DNA of 64,000 nucleotides from Lumbricus terrestris (GCA_949752735.1 OX457037.1:39032096-39096095); one strand, 5' to 3'; numbered from the stretch's first letter, positions 46,052-57,811 are shown. Notes: generated from the sequence alone by a model not told the origin. A program made the numbers and translations.

Positions 46052-46265
46052 CAGGGCCGGATTAAGGCATGTTCAGCATGTTCAGCATGTTCGGCCGAAC
46101 AGGGGCCCACACTTTAGGGGCCCCACACATGCGGAAAAAATTTCCGAAATTTTTTAGATTTTTTGAAAATTTCAACCAAACGACTAAAAAAGATCATCAA
46201 AATTTTTGGCCGAAGATCCGCAAAAGTGTTCCAAACAGGGCCCCAAATTTCTTAATCCGGCCTTG
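46052..46265. mobile_element. hAT-type MITE nested in 44999-46499
   Basis: Ends cagggccggattaagg / cttaatccggccttg. TSD ttcccaaa (46044-46051) versus tttccaaa (46266-46273), 7 of 8. Contains the actaaaaaagatcatcaaaa module and attcagcatgttcagcatgt triplication at its 5' end. Confidence 0.9.
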
Positions 46266-47550
46266 TTTCCAAAGATAAATTTACAATAACAATAAGTTCC
46301 TGTGATTTCAACCAATTCATAAGCTGGAGCTAATAAATCGGATGTGTGGGAGAACTTTGCCAAAATTTCATCGACGATAACTTTCATTATTGTTGCAGTA
46401 TTCTTGCTAAGAAATTTCATCATTTCCGAAAATGCGGGCCCCTAAAGCTGCGGGCCCGGGTGCTGCAGCACCCTTAGCACCTACCTTAATGCGGGCCTGG
46501 GAGTAAGCGTGATTGCCTGAGCATATGTAGCTAACACACGCTAATTTTCCATAGCATACCAAGGACCAGTGGTATGGAATAGCTTGCCCGTTTGCATTAG
46601 AAATGTCACCTAGGGTGAGTGCATATAAACCGAAACAGCAGGCAGACCGAAACAGTCCACCTTTAAGTGAGGGGTGTTCAAGTTCTAGTTGTCCAAGAAC
46701 GATCACGTCAAGTGGCTCTAAAAGCTAGGGAAACAGACTATCTCATACATATTCATTTGTAACGCAGGGAACCAGTCTACGCTGTAGAGCAGCTGTTTTT
46801 GAACGTTGGTCGCGTGTTTACTTGAAAAATGCCTTGGTACTGATGAAAAATCGGACGGTACAGCACGCCCAACTTTTCTATAAAAACCCATGATACGATT
46901 GACTTTGCACATATTTTCGCTGCTAGTAAATAATGCATATCAATTGGCTATTCATTATTAAAAATAGTTTGGTATGAGCAATTACAGAGAATTTAAAATA
47001 AATTAAAGAGCCGTGTGTTTCGCTCTCCATGCACTATGCTGGTAAAGCGAAACGGGTGTTGCAGGTTGAGCGAAACACGTGCTTGGAGAGCGAAACGCGT
47101 TTCGCTTTATATGCATTGCTGCTTAAACTGGCCAGTGCTTCAATGTGAAATGCTTTTACAATAGTCTGCATTGATCATTCGTTCATTCATTTGGGGACTT
47201 ATATAGCACCCGTTCCGGAAATCTACTCGGGAGCAATCCTAGCCCAGCCACGGCTATAGAAAAAGTTTTTTAAAATCGCCTTAATTGATCCCACTTAAAT
47301 AAGAAAAACAAAACAAATGCTTGTAGTAACAATTGTTTTTCTTACTTTATTCCCTTTTTTACTTTGTTCCCTTTTTATTTGCTGCAAAACTATTGGGTTG
47401 GTGTCAGGCAGGGCATCCGGCCAGACCATAACCCCAAACCCACCCATCATAAATTCCTGGCTATACGCCACTTGTTTGGAAGTATGATTATGGCAACTTT
47501 CAATATGGGCAAACAGAAAGTATAAAAATTGGCTAATGTTGCGTTTCAGG

Positions 47551-47896
47551 CAGTGGCGGCGCTAAGGTGGGGGGCTAAGCCCCCTTATCAAATGCTAAGC
47601 CTCCTAAAAAGACAATATTTTCCATGATTTTCGACCTGATGACTAAAAAAGGTCGTCAGAAATTTTGGCGGATGTAAATGTAAAATTTCCTCCAAGGCTT
47701 CAGCCCCATGGGCGGAGTTTGATTTCCGTTCTTGGAGGGGCTAAAACCTTCTTGGAGGGCTAAGCCCAGGAAAAGATACTATTTACATGGTGAAAAAAAT
47801 GAATCTGGGTCTTTTGGGGGGGGCTTAGCTCCCCTAGCCCCTGATAAACTGCGCCCATGTTCAGCCCCCCCAACTGAAATCCTGGAACCGCCACTG
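47551..47896. mobile_element. hAT-type MITE (CAGTGGCGGCGC end), itself interrupted
   Basis: Starts cagtggcggcgctaag and ends ctggaaccgccactg. Perfect 8-bp TSD gtttcagg at 47543-47550 and 47897-47904, the same 8-mer as the TSD of the element at 26235-28164. Confidence 0.92.
47707..47859. mobile_element. hAT-type MITE (CATGGGCGGAGTTTG ends) nested in 47551-47896
   Basis: Ends catgggcggagtttg / gataaactgcgcccatg. Perfect 8-bp TSD ttcagccc (47699-47706 and 47860-47867). Same end type as 30812-31117. Confidence 0.93.
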
Positions 47897-47984
47897 GTTT
47901 CAGGTGCTATAGTTGCCATAAACGATATTACGAGTCATGTGCAGAAGTTAATTGGGTCGCATAGTAGGTCTACTCAGGGTGAGA

Positions 47985-48120
47985 ATTGCCAGGGGGTTGG
48001 GGGTTTCAACCCCCCAGTCTTTCTTAGAGCCCCATAGTAAAATCTGTTTTTCACACCCTAATTTCAAGTGTATAATGGTCCAACCCCCAGCTATTTTTCC
48101 ACAATTCTTACACTGGGTCT
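47985..48120 (-). repeat. Dispersed repeat, inverted relative of 2296-2395
   Basis: Contains ctgtttttcacaccctaatt, ggtttcaacccccca and tatttttccacaattcttac, matching the reverse complement of 2296-2395. Confidence 0.7.
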
Positions 48121-49130
48121 ACTGGAGAAACAACATTCCACTACAAAAACTGTCTATAATGAACTTTCAGTGAAGCAGGCTAAGCTACAATTAGGTTACT
48201 TTACTTAATTTCATACTTAGACTTCACCGGTTAGCCTAATAATGTTGCCAACAAAATTTATCCATGCCAAAACTGGCTCTCGTTATGCAACACAGCATAT
48301 ACTGATCAGCTGTTTATCTGAATGAAAAATCTTTAAAATTAATCAAATTGCAATATTCCAGATAAATGGCTCTTGAAATGCTATTGATAAGTATAGGCCT
48401 AATGCAAAGGAGTTACTATAATTATAGTCTTATAATTATGCTGAACAAGCTAATTGTTAACCTCAAACATTCTTTTTCTCCTGGTTGATAACCAAGTTTA
48501 TAAATTTATGTAAGCTAACAATGCATAGACCTTTTTAATTATGTTTGAAAACCTATAGAATAGTTCTTTCTAATCAATAACCTAAGTAAACAAAACTTGT
48601 CAATGTTTTAGCATCGGTGACACATGTGATTCTATCATTTCATTTGTGTGTTTATCTTCACTCTTTGTGTTGTTTGCATTTGAACCAGTAAAAAAGCTTA
48701 ATCTTGTCTAAGCCTATCTAACATGTTGAACTCTTGCCTTTTCTTATACCGTTGACAGTAGGCCTAGGCCTACTAGCTGGTCAACGTAAGTTAATAAGAT
48801 GTGTTTCGGTCAATCTGCACACGCTGTTTCGGTCAATATAACGGGCTTTCTGCCATGCAGGGAGAGCGAAACGCGTTTCGGTCTATATTCACTGGTGTTT
48901 CGGTCTATATTCACTGGTGTTTCGCTCAACCTGCATTTATGCAAATTAGGCTTTAAAGTGTTTTTAAAAGATTTCTCTGTCTATATGCATTTATTTCTAC
49001 TAGAATGACGTGTATTATACACAGAAAAAAATTCCGCATCGAATGGTATACAAACTATACCACACTGACTAGAAAAAGGCGAGAAATATCGAAATAAGTA
49101 AAAGTGTTTCGGTTTGTATGCACTCACCCT

Positions 49131-50070
49131 ACGCTTCACACAATTAATACGTGCGCATGCATGCAGTAGAAAATGTTAATGGTCCTTATTGGTAGTTAGT
49201 GATATATTCCATTCTGACTTTGTATAATTCCTTTTATATTAATACCTAGAGCAATATAATGGTGTTCATCTTGTTTTAATTCTCCCATAGTTCTCATCTT
49301 ATCATAAGGCACTAAAGTATGCAATCAGTCAATATCTTTCGTACAATACCTTACCAATAGGCCTAGGTCCCTCTATTCAGCGGGATTTCCCCTTCAGACC
49401 CTCAAGGGGAGTCAGAGGTGCCTAATGCTTCTGCACTTTCTCTGCTTTGTACATTATTCACTTAAGGAATAAACATTTAATATTATTATTATCGTGTAAT
49501 GTATATACGTGTGCAAGTTATTTTTGGGAAAACAAATTTGATTTGATATGATTCTTTTGATGTATGTCTAAATTGTCTATGCCCATACGGAGAGGTCCGG
49601 AGAGGTCAGAGACAGCACTATATTCTTACAGCGAGACACGTCCATATGGGCTGTTAGGCTACTTACATGTATATATATAGGCACATAATTATATGCATGT
49701 ATTTATACACTGCAGTCTGCATATAATGTGGATATGTATGTATATGTGTAATGTATACACTGCGCAAAAGATAAGACCGGGTATCCTATGTTGAGTGGTT
49801 TGAACGTTGTATACCATTCTGGTCGATTGGCATGAAGTTGGCCTCAAAAGATGCCGTGTTGTATCTGTGCTTATAATAGAATAGAGAGTTATCATAGGTA
49901 AGATAAGGTGGGCTTTATAACTGTCATTGCTGCCGAAGGAAGCGGTGTTAAACATTGGAAACTGCTATCAATACTTTGACCTCTGGCACCAGACAGACTC
50001 GCTACGCCACTGTCTGTGGGGGGGTGACCTGTCTGCTTCAATTGACTACAGGTATACCTTGTGCATAACA
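49131..50070. other. No recognisable gene
   Basis: AT-rich intergenic DNA with TAGGCCTA near 49363 and a tatatata patch. Confidence 0.4.
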
Positions 50071-50076
50071 TACACA

Positions 50077-50292
50077 CATGTGGGGCACGGTGGTACAGTG
50101 GGTATGTTCGTTGCCTTGCAGCCAGAGAGTTGCAGATTCGAATCCACCTCAAGCTGCTGCGTAGGGACCTTTGGCAAGTCCTTCACTTGCAATTGCTCAG
50201 CGCTTCGGCGTGAAACTCCGATTCAGTGTCCGTGCTGTAGTTGAGAGCGACTTCGAGTAGAAAGTTTTACATAAGGGGCGCTATATAAATGG
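50077..50292 (+). mobile_element. tRNA-derived SINE
   Basis: Head ggggcacggtggtacagtgg (A-box region) and gattcgaatcc (B box). Body ggcaagtccttcacttgcaa and cagcgcttcggcgtgaaact. Tail gagcgacttcgagtag, ggggcgctatataaatgg, then a (AAAT)-like end. Same family as 11684-11888 (-). Confidence 0.88.
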
Positions 50293-50499
50293 ATAAATAA
50301 ATAAGCAAAACACATGTAGATTAGGTTTCGTACATCATTTGTTGGTGTAGCCTACGTTGTGCTTCTATAATCTATTCGTCAGTTTTCCAATGAGTTTTGT
50401 CGTCAATTGAGACCCGGAGACCGGCGTCTCGTGCGCATATGCTATGATGCTCATTGCTCAATTGCTCATGCATATAGGCTACAGCTTAGGAAATAAATT

Positions 50500-51122
50500 T
50501 CAGCCTAGAACTGGTGTATTTTCCCTAACACCTATGGCAATCTGGCTATTGCATCATATTTACTGGGCCATCATCCGGGTACGCATCGAATACAAAGTCC
50601 TCTCACTCACTTACAATACACTTCAATCATCCCAGCCATTCTACCTTCGTCAGTTGTTCACCATCCAGCCACCTCGTTCAACACGCTCCTCATCCTCCAT
50701 TACACTGCTTCGCCCTCCCATCTCTTCATCACTGAAATTCGCAAACCGCTCCATAGCCATTGCCGTTCCACCTCTCTGGAACAAACTTCCGCCAGCACTT
50801 CGGCAAACTTCCGACCCAGCATACGAACTCACCAAAACTCCACCTCTCGCTATCTCCCCACAGGTCTTTCACTCAAAACTGAAAACATTGCTCTTTCACA
50901 AATCCTATCCTGATTCTTCCTCCTCTCCTCACATCCCTCGCCATTTCAACTCTAAACATCACCCACCTTAGCCGACCATCTACATGTACCTGCCTGACTC
51001 TCCGGACTTGACCCGCTGCCTATCCATTTTGTTTTGATTGAGCGACTGTGAATAAGCTGGTTCCCGCGACTTGGCTTTTGTGGGCGCTGTTGAAGTCTCG
51101 AGATTACGATTACGTTTACGGG
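50500..51122 (+). mobile_element. 5'-truncated LINE, ORF2 C-terminus with (ATTACG)n tail
   Basis: The frame at 50444-50971 contains IRVRIEYKVLSLTYNTLQ, PFYLRQLFTIQPPR, VPPLWNKLPPALR and VFHSKLKTLLF, CR1/Rex-like C-terminal blocks. Then the tail gtgaataagctggttcccgc, gggcgctgttgaagt, attacgattacg. The same tail is at 6833-7275 and 53130-53292. Confidence 0.88.
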
Positions 51123-51880
51123 TAACAAAGTGTATAATCATACTTCCATTTGAAGATATTCACTAACAGTCCAGCAGCAGCGTAACTGAGTTGCTGAATT
51201 CATAGAATATCCTACACATAAAGAAAAATTTTATAATAATAATTCGTAATCGCATTTGGTGAAATCTCAAGTCATTTTTTTTGTATCGCACTGAACTAAT
51301 ATAGTATTTTTGTTAAGATGAAACCTTAAAATGCTGCCATTGCAATGTAGAGGTTGTCTGCGCAGGTTAGCGACCATAGATTAAACACTGTTTAAAGGCG
51401 CTATATCAGGTTACTTGATGAGCAAATAATTATAATGTTCGATTGCAATAATACACGCATGTGTGGGCTCGTATAATGTAGGCCGATATATAATTGTAGA
51501 ACTTACTTACGGACTCGTCTGGGCTATTCACTCTCGTGTATATGGGCCAACATACATAAACATGTATAGCTCGGTTTTCAGCCTTCCGTTATTGTCCATT
51601 GTCTATCTGTTTGATTGGGTATCGGTACATCCCTCTGTCTCTGCCTCTGTCTTTGTCTCTGTCTCTCTACTACTCCGATTCCCACGTGTGGTCTATGTAT
51701 ACGCACTACATAACGTATACGTCCACGCATGCGTTTATCCAAAACATCCATAATTCTCTGTATTTGCAAATGTGACGCCAGATAACTCGGCCTATATTAT
51801 TATCTGGATCTTTTATGGAGACAGCAGGGCTGCTGGCAGTTTGTGTATACACTGGGACACAATTATGGACTTAGGAGATA
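51123..51880. other. No recognisable gene
   Basis: Includes a cttaaaatgctgccattgca patch (about 51330) related to the hAT interior at 18.9-19.2 kb, and a tctctgtc low-complexity run near 51635. Confidence 0.4.
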
Positions 51881-51885
51881 CAGCG

Positions 51886-52600
51886 GCAGAGGAGGAGGAG
51901 GAGGAAAAAGAGGAGGAGGAGGAGGAGGAGGAAGAAGAGGAGGAGGAAGAGGAGGAAGAGGAGGAAGAGGAGGAGGAGGAGGAGGAGGAGGAAGAAGAGG
52001 AGGAGGAGGAGGAGGAGGAGAAGGAGGAAGAAGAGGAGGAGGAGGAGAAAGAAGAGGAGGAGGAGGAGAAGGAGGAGGAGGTAGAGGAAGAAGATGAGGA
52101 GGAGAAGGAGGACGAGGAGGAGGAGAAGGAGGAGGAGGAGGAAGAAGAGGAGGAGGAGAAGGAGGAGGAGAAAGAAGAGGAGGAGGAGGAGGAGGAGGAG
52201 GAGGAGGAGGAGGTAGAGGAAGATGAGGAGGAGAAGGAGGAGGAGAAGGAGGACGAAGAGGAGGAGGAGGAGGAGGAAGAAGAGGAGGAGTAGGAGGAGG
52301 AGGAGGAGAAGAAGGAGGAGGAGGAAGAAGAGGAGGAGGATAAGGAGGAGGAAGAAGGGGAGGAGGAAGAGGAAGAAGAGGAGGAGGAGGAGGAGGAGGA
52401 GGAGAAGGAGGAGGAGGAGGAGAAGGAGGAGGAGGGGGAAGAAAAAGAGAAGGAGGAGAAGGAAGAGGAGGAGGAGAAGGAGGAGGAGTAGGAAGAGGAG
52501 GAGGAGGAGAAGGAGGAGGAGGTGAAGAAGAAGGAGGAGAATGAGGAGGAGGAGGAGGAGGAGAATGAGGACGTGGAGGAGAATGAGGAGGAGGATGCAG
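51886..52600. repeat. (GAG/GAA)n polypurine tract, about 715 bp
   Basis: Almost entirely purine on + strand. It produces long poly-Glu (+), poly-Arg (+), poly-Ser, poly-Pro and poly-Leu (-) frames, all artefacts of the trinucleotide repeat. Confidence 0.97.
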
Positions 52601-53129
52601 CAGAACCGACGACTGCGTTGATGTAGATTGTAGACTGTGAACAGGGATCCGACTGGAAGTGGTGTGGGGGGGTGCTGCGTGAACGGATGCACCCGGTGGT
52701 GGCATTAATGCGACAAACAAACGGACGAGTAGTGGGTGTTGCAGGTGCGAGGAGCACCCCCCACCCCACCCCACCCCACCTACCCGCTGGAACTTCTGAC
52801 GGCGCTCTGAGACATGTGCGGCGTTTTATTGCAGACCTGGGAATTGAAGATACGTCGAAATGCACTTGCAGCAACAAACCAACACTCGAGAGGATTTACG
52901 CGACGTCGCTTGACGCACACACCTACATACGCACCCATGTGCACATTATACATCATGTAAACACTTGTGTGCATAAATATTCATATGTATATGATTATGC
53001 ATTGATGGATATAATACATTCTGACGAGAACGCAGTAAGACCACACGACACAAGTCATGTATACTACATCATTACCGGTACATGACAGCAGCTTAAACAG
53101 GAGTCGAATTTAACTTTGTTTCAATCTGC
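52601..53129. other. No recognisable gene
   Basis: A (CCCCA)n patch near 52757-52780 and a frame at 52672-53085 lacking splice support or domains. Confidence 0.4.
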
Positions 53130-53292
53130 ATAGCGTCCGTCTGCTCTACTGCCTACCTCGGACCTCCTTTGGACTACTCGTGCGGACGACCATTTTTACT
53201 CAAAGCAGCGCTCGTGAATAAGCTGGTGCCCGGCGCTTGGATTTCGAGTAGCGCTTTAGAAGTTTAGAGATTACGATTACGATTAGGCCTAC
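53130..53292 (+). mobile_element. LINE 3' tail with (ATTACG)n
   Basis: ggtgcccggcgcttggattt, gtagcgctttagaagttt and gattacgattacgattag match the tails at 7275 and 51122. Confidence 0.85.
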
Positions 53293-53459
53293 TGCTAATT
53301 TTGCAGTCATCGCTAGGTAGTGGAAGGCTGATCAGACCTCATAATATGGAGCTATCAGGTTTCGAACTCGCGTCCGTCTGATCTTTGTGCCATCGTCTTA
53401 ATATTCAACTGTCTCCGATTTTTGAATAGTATGAGTGTACATGTATATATCATCTATTA

Positions 53460-53835
53460 GTATCACGTGGTCACCTGGTGCCGTCAGCTCTTGGAGCTCT
53501 GGCGACATTCTTGATGTATCCTCTCCAGTGTCTCCTCTCTCTTGTTGCCTCTCTCAGCTCGTCGTTGGTTTACTTCTTGGATACATCATGAATTTTTCTT
53601 GGCAGAAGATAAGGGGTGGTTTGCCATTGCCTTCCCCCCGTTTGCCATCCGTGCCCGTTCGTTCACCCCTCCATACGGAGGGGTTACTAACAGGTCGCCC
53701 CACGAGAAGGTGCGCACGGTGGACTTTTCAAAATTCGCCAGCCCAGGTCGGTTCCAATTGGAGTCGTCGGTCAGGTCTCCTCCCTGCTCTACTCACGTGA
53801 ATGAGTGCCTGACGAACCTTTTGCGACCCTATTAT
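53460..53835 (+). mobile_element. Possible retroelement fragment
   Basis: The ggtggtttgccattgccttc motif followed by gtccgc-type phrases resembles a motif I associate with non-LTR element 3' regions. The frames 53435-53800 and 53542-53895 overlap with no clear domain. Confidence 0.2.
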
Positions 53836-53876
53836 CTATTATTATCTATCAATATAGATATTGAAAATGTACATAC

Positions 53877-55005
53877 AGGGTGCACAAAAAAGTAATCCCC
53901 TACGGTTTTTAGCCCATATCTTGGCCAAACATGCGAATATTTAAATGAAACTTTACAGTCTTAAAGGCAATTCATATTTACGTACAATGGTCACATTTCA
54001 ACAAAATATTTCAAACATAACAAAAGTTATATCACTTTTAGTGAGGCCACCCACCGTTTTTTGATGATTCAAAAACGATACGCAAAAAATTTAGGTTTTT
54101 TGCTAATATCCTGGCCAGGAGTAAGAATTTCAAAATGAATCTTTACAGGTTTAAAGACAATTCATATTTACACATGATGGCCAGATTTCATCAAAATATT
54201 TCAAACACAACAAAAGTTATACCACTTTTAGTGAGGCCCACACAGTTTTAGACGATTAAAAAACGTAACGCAACAAAAAGTAACAAAAATGTGATTTTAT
54301 CAAGCCATATCTCAAATAACTGTTTGGAACTGAAGTTGATAGTGATTCACAACTTGTGTTCAATGGGCCTACCACCAGTGCCAAAACTTCTTTTGAGTCT
54401 CTTTGCAAAGTTCTTGATGGACCTGTTGATTAATCTGACAGATTTCTTATTTAGCAATTTGATTGTCATCTTGCTAAGTGACTTCTCAGTGACGTGCAGC
54501 TACGCTGGTACCCTGTTCCTTTTTTAAATAGTAATAATAATGATCATCTGGCATTATCAAAGCCTATTTGATAACAATTATTTGAAATGAGACTTAATAA
54601 AATCGTGTTTTTGTTACTTGTTGCTGTGTTACGTCTTTGAATCGTCAAAAAACGATGTGTGGCCTCCTTAAAAGTGCCATAACTTTTATTCTGGTTGAAA
54701 TATTTTGCTGAAATATGGTCATCATGTGTAGATATGAATTGTCCTGAAGGCTGTAAAATTTCATTTCGAAATTCTTACTTGCGGCCAAGATATTGCCCAG
54801 AATAATAAAATTGGTTTTTTGTTACTTTTTGCTGCGGCGCGTTTTTGAATCGCCAAAAAACGGTGGGTAGCCTCACTAAAAGCGATATAACTTTTGTTCT
54901 GTTTGAGATTTTTTGTAATTTGACCATTGTATGTAAATATGAATTGTCTTTAAGACTGTAGAGTTTCATTTAAAAATTCTTATGTTTTGCCAAGATATGG
55001 GCTGA
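53877..55005. mobile_element. Inverted-repeat element with doubled arms (CAGGGTGCACAAAAAAG end)
   Basis: Left end cagggtgcacaaaaaagtaa after TA. Each arm consists of two ~200-bp subrepeats sharing caattcatatttac, aacaaaagttat and tttagtgaggcc. The right arm (about 54590-55005) is their reverse complement, ending gatatgggctgaaa. The expected right terminus is missing, cut by the next repeat. The centre (54310-54580) has a frame rich in Leu/Phe with no known domain. Confidence 0.8.
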
Positions 55006-55358
55006 AACAGTGCCGGCGCTAGCACCCCCCCGTACCCCCCGGCCGGGGGGGCCCGAGTTTGAAGGGGGCCCCCAAATTTGGCTGGTCATTATGCCTATTT
55101 GTGACTTACAGATCCGGTTTGGTGCATGCCTCAACTAACCATACGGCACTGCCATAGCAGATCTAATGCAAATATCATACTGATTTTGGGCGTAAGTATA
55201 AAGCCTTTAGAGTTTGAAAGGGGCCCCCAAATTTAGCTGGTCATTATGCCTATTTGTGACTGTACAGATCCGGTCTGGTGCAAGTAGTTATGAGACTAAG
55301 AGTTCTATATCAATCACGTGATCTGCGCTGGCTCTCTGCTCATACGATGTCTCCCTGC
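55006..55358. repeat. GC-run repeat with internal duplication
   Basis: Starts cagtgccggcgctagcaccc (hAT-like end). The phrase cccccaaattt, then ctggtcattatgcctatttg, then gatccggt occurs twice, about 160 bp apart (about 55070 and 55228). No 3' end found; the palindrome arm is adjacent. Confidence 0.6.
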
Positions 55359-56008
55359 TCTCGGGAGTGCCCGGCCTGCCTCGCGGGGTCGCCGGGGTTG
55401 CCCCATCCCCACTTGAACTCAGCAAGGACACCTAGACTGCCTCCCTACTTCAGCAGAGGACGCTGGTTCCCTGAGCTGGCTCCCTGAACCAACTCCAGAA
55501 GGGCAGCAGACCTACTCTGCTTAGCAGCTATGATCTAACCCTAGAGTGTGCATAGGAAGTGCAACTCAAACCTAATCTGCGCTACAGTCAATCACAGTAA
55601 CGCTGTTTTACTTAACATCTCTGCCCTATAACCCTAGACCACAGATATGAATTCTATCAAATCTAATATTTTGATTAGCTGGCCACATTTTAAGGATTTA
55701 TCACACGATTTATGTGATACGTTTTCACCCAAGTCTTCCAACACCTGTTTTACCAGGATGAAAAGCGGCGAATAACATTACGAGCATTCTGACTCGATTG
55801 AATATAAGAAACGCATGCAAACATAAAAAAGGGTTTGTAAGGACCTCAGAGGAATTATTCTTTAGTTCATAGATTTATTTAGTCTTCTGGATCTGGCACA
55901 TCGAAAAATTTGAGAGGATATTTAAAACAGGCAATTTACACTCGAAAGCTCAAATAATAATATAACTTTACACATATTTTTGTTACATTTGTCCGATTCG
56001 GTGATCTA

Positions 56009-57475
56009 ATGCGTGTGAACATAGAATCTCCCGAGCCGCAGCTCGCTAGATGGCAGCAGAAACTGCGCAAGTACCACAAGAGCATCAGAATCATACGCCC
56101 TCAAGCGAGCAAACGCAGCATTTCTCCGACCTCTGGCGAATACCTCAGAACCTTGCTTACAGAGCCCCCACTCTGCTGCAGCTGCTACAGATGCCGATTA
56201 GACGGCAGGCATTTATGCAACATACGAACTGACCAACCTTACACGCCAATTTTCTCATATTTTAACCTTGTAGGCCTCAGAAACACACATTCTGATCAAG
56301 CATACCCACCAATTTCCTTATATTTTAGCCGCGTAGAACTTAGAAACACACGAACTGACCAACCTTACACACCAACATCACCATATTTTAGTCTGGTAGA
56401 ACTTAGAAACACACGAACTGGCCAACCTTACACACCAACTTCCATATATTTTAGTCTGGTAGAACTTAGAAACACACGAACTGACCAACCATACACACCA
56501 ACTTCACCATATTTTAGGCTGGTAGAACTTAGAAACATACGAACTGACCAACCATACACACCAACTTCACCATATTTTAGGCTGGCAGAACTTAGAAACA
56601 TACGAACTGACCAACCTTACACGCCAATTTCCATATATTTTAGTCTGGTAGAACTTAAAAACATACGAACTGGCCAACCTTACACACCAATTTCCTTATA
56701 TTTTAGACTTGCAGAACTTAGAAACACACGAACTGGCCAACCTTACACACCAACTTCCATATATTTTAGTCTGGTAGAACTTAGAAACACACGAACTGAC
56801 CAACCATACACACCAACTTCACCATATTTTAGGCTGGTAGAACTTAGAAACATACGAACTGACCAACCATACACACCAACTTCACCATATTTTAGGCTGG
56901 CAGAACTTAGAAACATACGAACTGACCAACCTTACACGCCAATTTCCATATATTTTAGTCTGGTAGAACTTAAAAACATACGAACTGGCCAACCTTACAC
57001 ACCAATTTCCTTATATTTTAGACTTGCAGAACTTAGAAACACACGAACTGACCAACCTTATACGCCAACTTCCATATATTTTAGTCTGGTAGAACTTAAA
57101 AACACACGAACTGACCAACCTTACATGCCAATTTCCTTATATTTTAGACTTGCAGAACTTAGAAACACACGAACTGACCAACCTTATACGCCAACTTCCA
57201 CATATTTTAGTCTGGTAGAACTTAAAAACACACGAACTGACCAACCTTACATGCCAATTTCCTCATATTTTAGACTTGCAGAACTTAGAAACACACGAAC
57301 TGACCAACCTTACACACCAATTTCCTTATATTTTACACTTACAGAACTTAGAAACACACGAACTGACCCACCTCACAGGCCAATTTCCTTATATTTTAGA
57401 CTTGCAGATCTTAGAAACATACGAACTGTCCAACCTCACATGTCAATTTCCTTATATTTTAGACTTGTAGGGTGA
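56009..57475 (+). CDS. 488-codon ORF across a 63-bp array (doubtful gene)
   Basis: The N-terminal part (about 75 residues: MRVNIESPEPQLARWQQKLR, then ISPTSGEYLRTLL and CCSCYRCRL) is non-repetitive. It is followed by 20 copies of a 21-residue unit (consensus LRNTRTDQPYTPTSxYFSLVE, with I/L/P/S/T before YF). Because 63 is a multiple of three and the unit lacks stops in this frame, openness is cheap; a second frame is also open over the last three units. No signal peptide, membrane segment or known domain. The N-terminal 75 codons being open on the same frame is the only hint of a real product. The mirror copy is at 61884-63350 (-), identical in protein. Confidence 0.2.
   Translation: MRVNIESPEPQLARWQQKLRKYHKSIRIIRPQASKRSISPTSGEYLRTLLTEPPLCCSCYRCRLDGRHLCNIRTDQPYTPIFSYFNLVGLRNTHSDQAYPPISLYFSRVELRNTRTDQPYTPTSPYFSLVELRNTRTGQPYTPTSIYFSLVELRNTRTDQPYTPTSPYFRLVELRNIRTDQPYTPTSPYFRLAELRNIRTDQPYTPISIYFSLVELKNIRTGQPYTPISLYFRLAELRNTRTGQPYTPTSIYFSLVELRNTRTDQPYTPTSPYFRLVELRNIRTDQPYTPTSPYFRLAELRNIRTDQPYTPISIYFSLVELKNIRTGQPYTPISLYFRLAELRNTRTDQPYTPTSIYFSLVELKNTRTDQPYMPISLYFRLAELRNTRTDQPYTPTSTYFSLVELKNTRTDQPYMPISSYFRLAELRNTRTDQPYTPISLYFTLTELRNTRTDPPHRPISLYFRLADLRNIRTVQPHMSISLYFRLVG
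56226..57470 (+). repeat. 63-bp minisatellite, 20 copies, higher-order structure
   Basis: Units share gaacttagaaacacacgaac, tgaccaaccttacacaccaa and tatattttag. Units 4-8 and 9-13 form two successive five-unit blocks with the same variants (I-P-P-I-L at the residue before YF). Units 12-17 alternate in pairs. Confidence 0.95.
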
Positions 57476-57501
57476 ACTGCAGCACATATTTCTCTTAGTT
57501 G

Positions 57502-57811
57502 CACTCCTTATCTCCACTTCATCAATCCTGCACTCATGCACTTATTTCTGAAATCTTCAATTCTTCGGACCAACCATGTCATCATTTATTGCACAAATTG
57601 TACAATTATTCCGATTTGCACTCCTTATCTGAGTTATATCCAATTCATCAATCCTGCACTCATGCACCTATTTATGAAATCTTCAATTCTTCGGACCAAC
57701 CATGTCATCATTTATTGCACAAATTATACAATTCTTCCGATTTGCACTCCTTATCTCCAAGTCATCAATCCTGCACTCATACACCTATTTATGAAATCTT
57801 CAATTCTTCGG
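57502..57811 (+). repeat. 117/126-bp tandem repeat, about 2.5 copies
   Basis: Starts at 57502, 57619 and 57745 (cactccttatct). Units contain gaaatcttcaattcttcgga and gtcatcatttattgcacaaa. The third is cut at the C-run. Confidence 0.93.

Larger units (their letters stand above)
44999..46499. mobile_element. hAT-type element, 1.5 kb (CAGGGCCGCATTAAGG ends)
   Basis: Ends cagggccgcattaagg / ccttaatgcgggcctg. Perfect 8-bp TSD ggagtaag (44991-44998 and 46500-46507). It carries a minus-strand LINE fragment (about 45310-45480) and a nested hAT MITE (46052-46265). No transposase frame. Confidence 0.95.
46613..49130. mobile_element. TA-flanked 2.5-kb element with GTTTCG motif arrays
   Basis: Ends gggtgagtgcatataaaccg / cggtttgtatgcactcaccc (one mismatch), each directly flanked by TA. 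The motif GTTTCG(G/C)T or its reverse occurs about 12 times, clustered at 46634-46660, 47025-47110, 48800-48930 and 49105. Other transposons (47551-47896, about 47990-48120) and a LINE tail (about 47190) sit inside. No transposase is seen; superfamily not assigned. Confidence 0.7.

Noticed and set aside
51772..52877. Long poly-Glu, poly-Ser, poly-Pro, poly-Leu and poly-Arg frames
   Set aside because: All arise from one GAG/GAA trinucleotide tract read in several frames on both strands; no flanking coding features.
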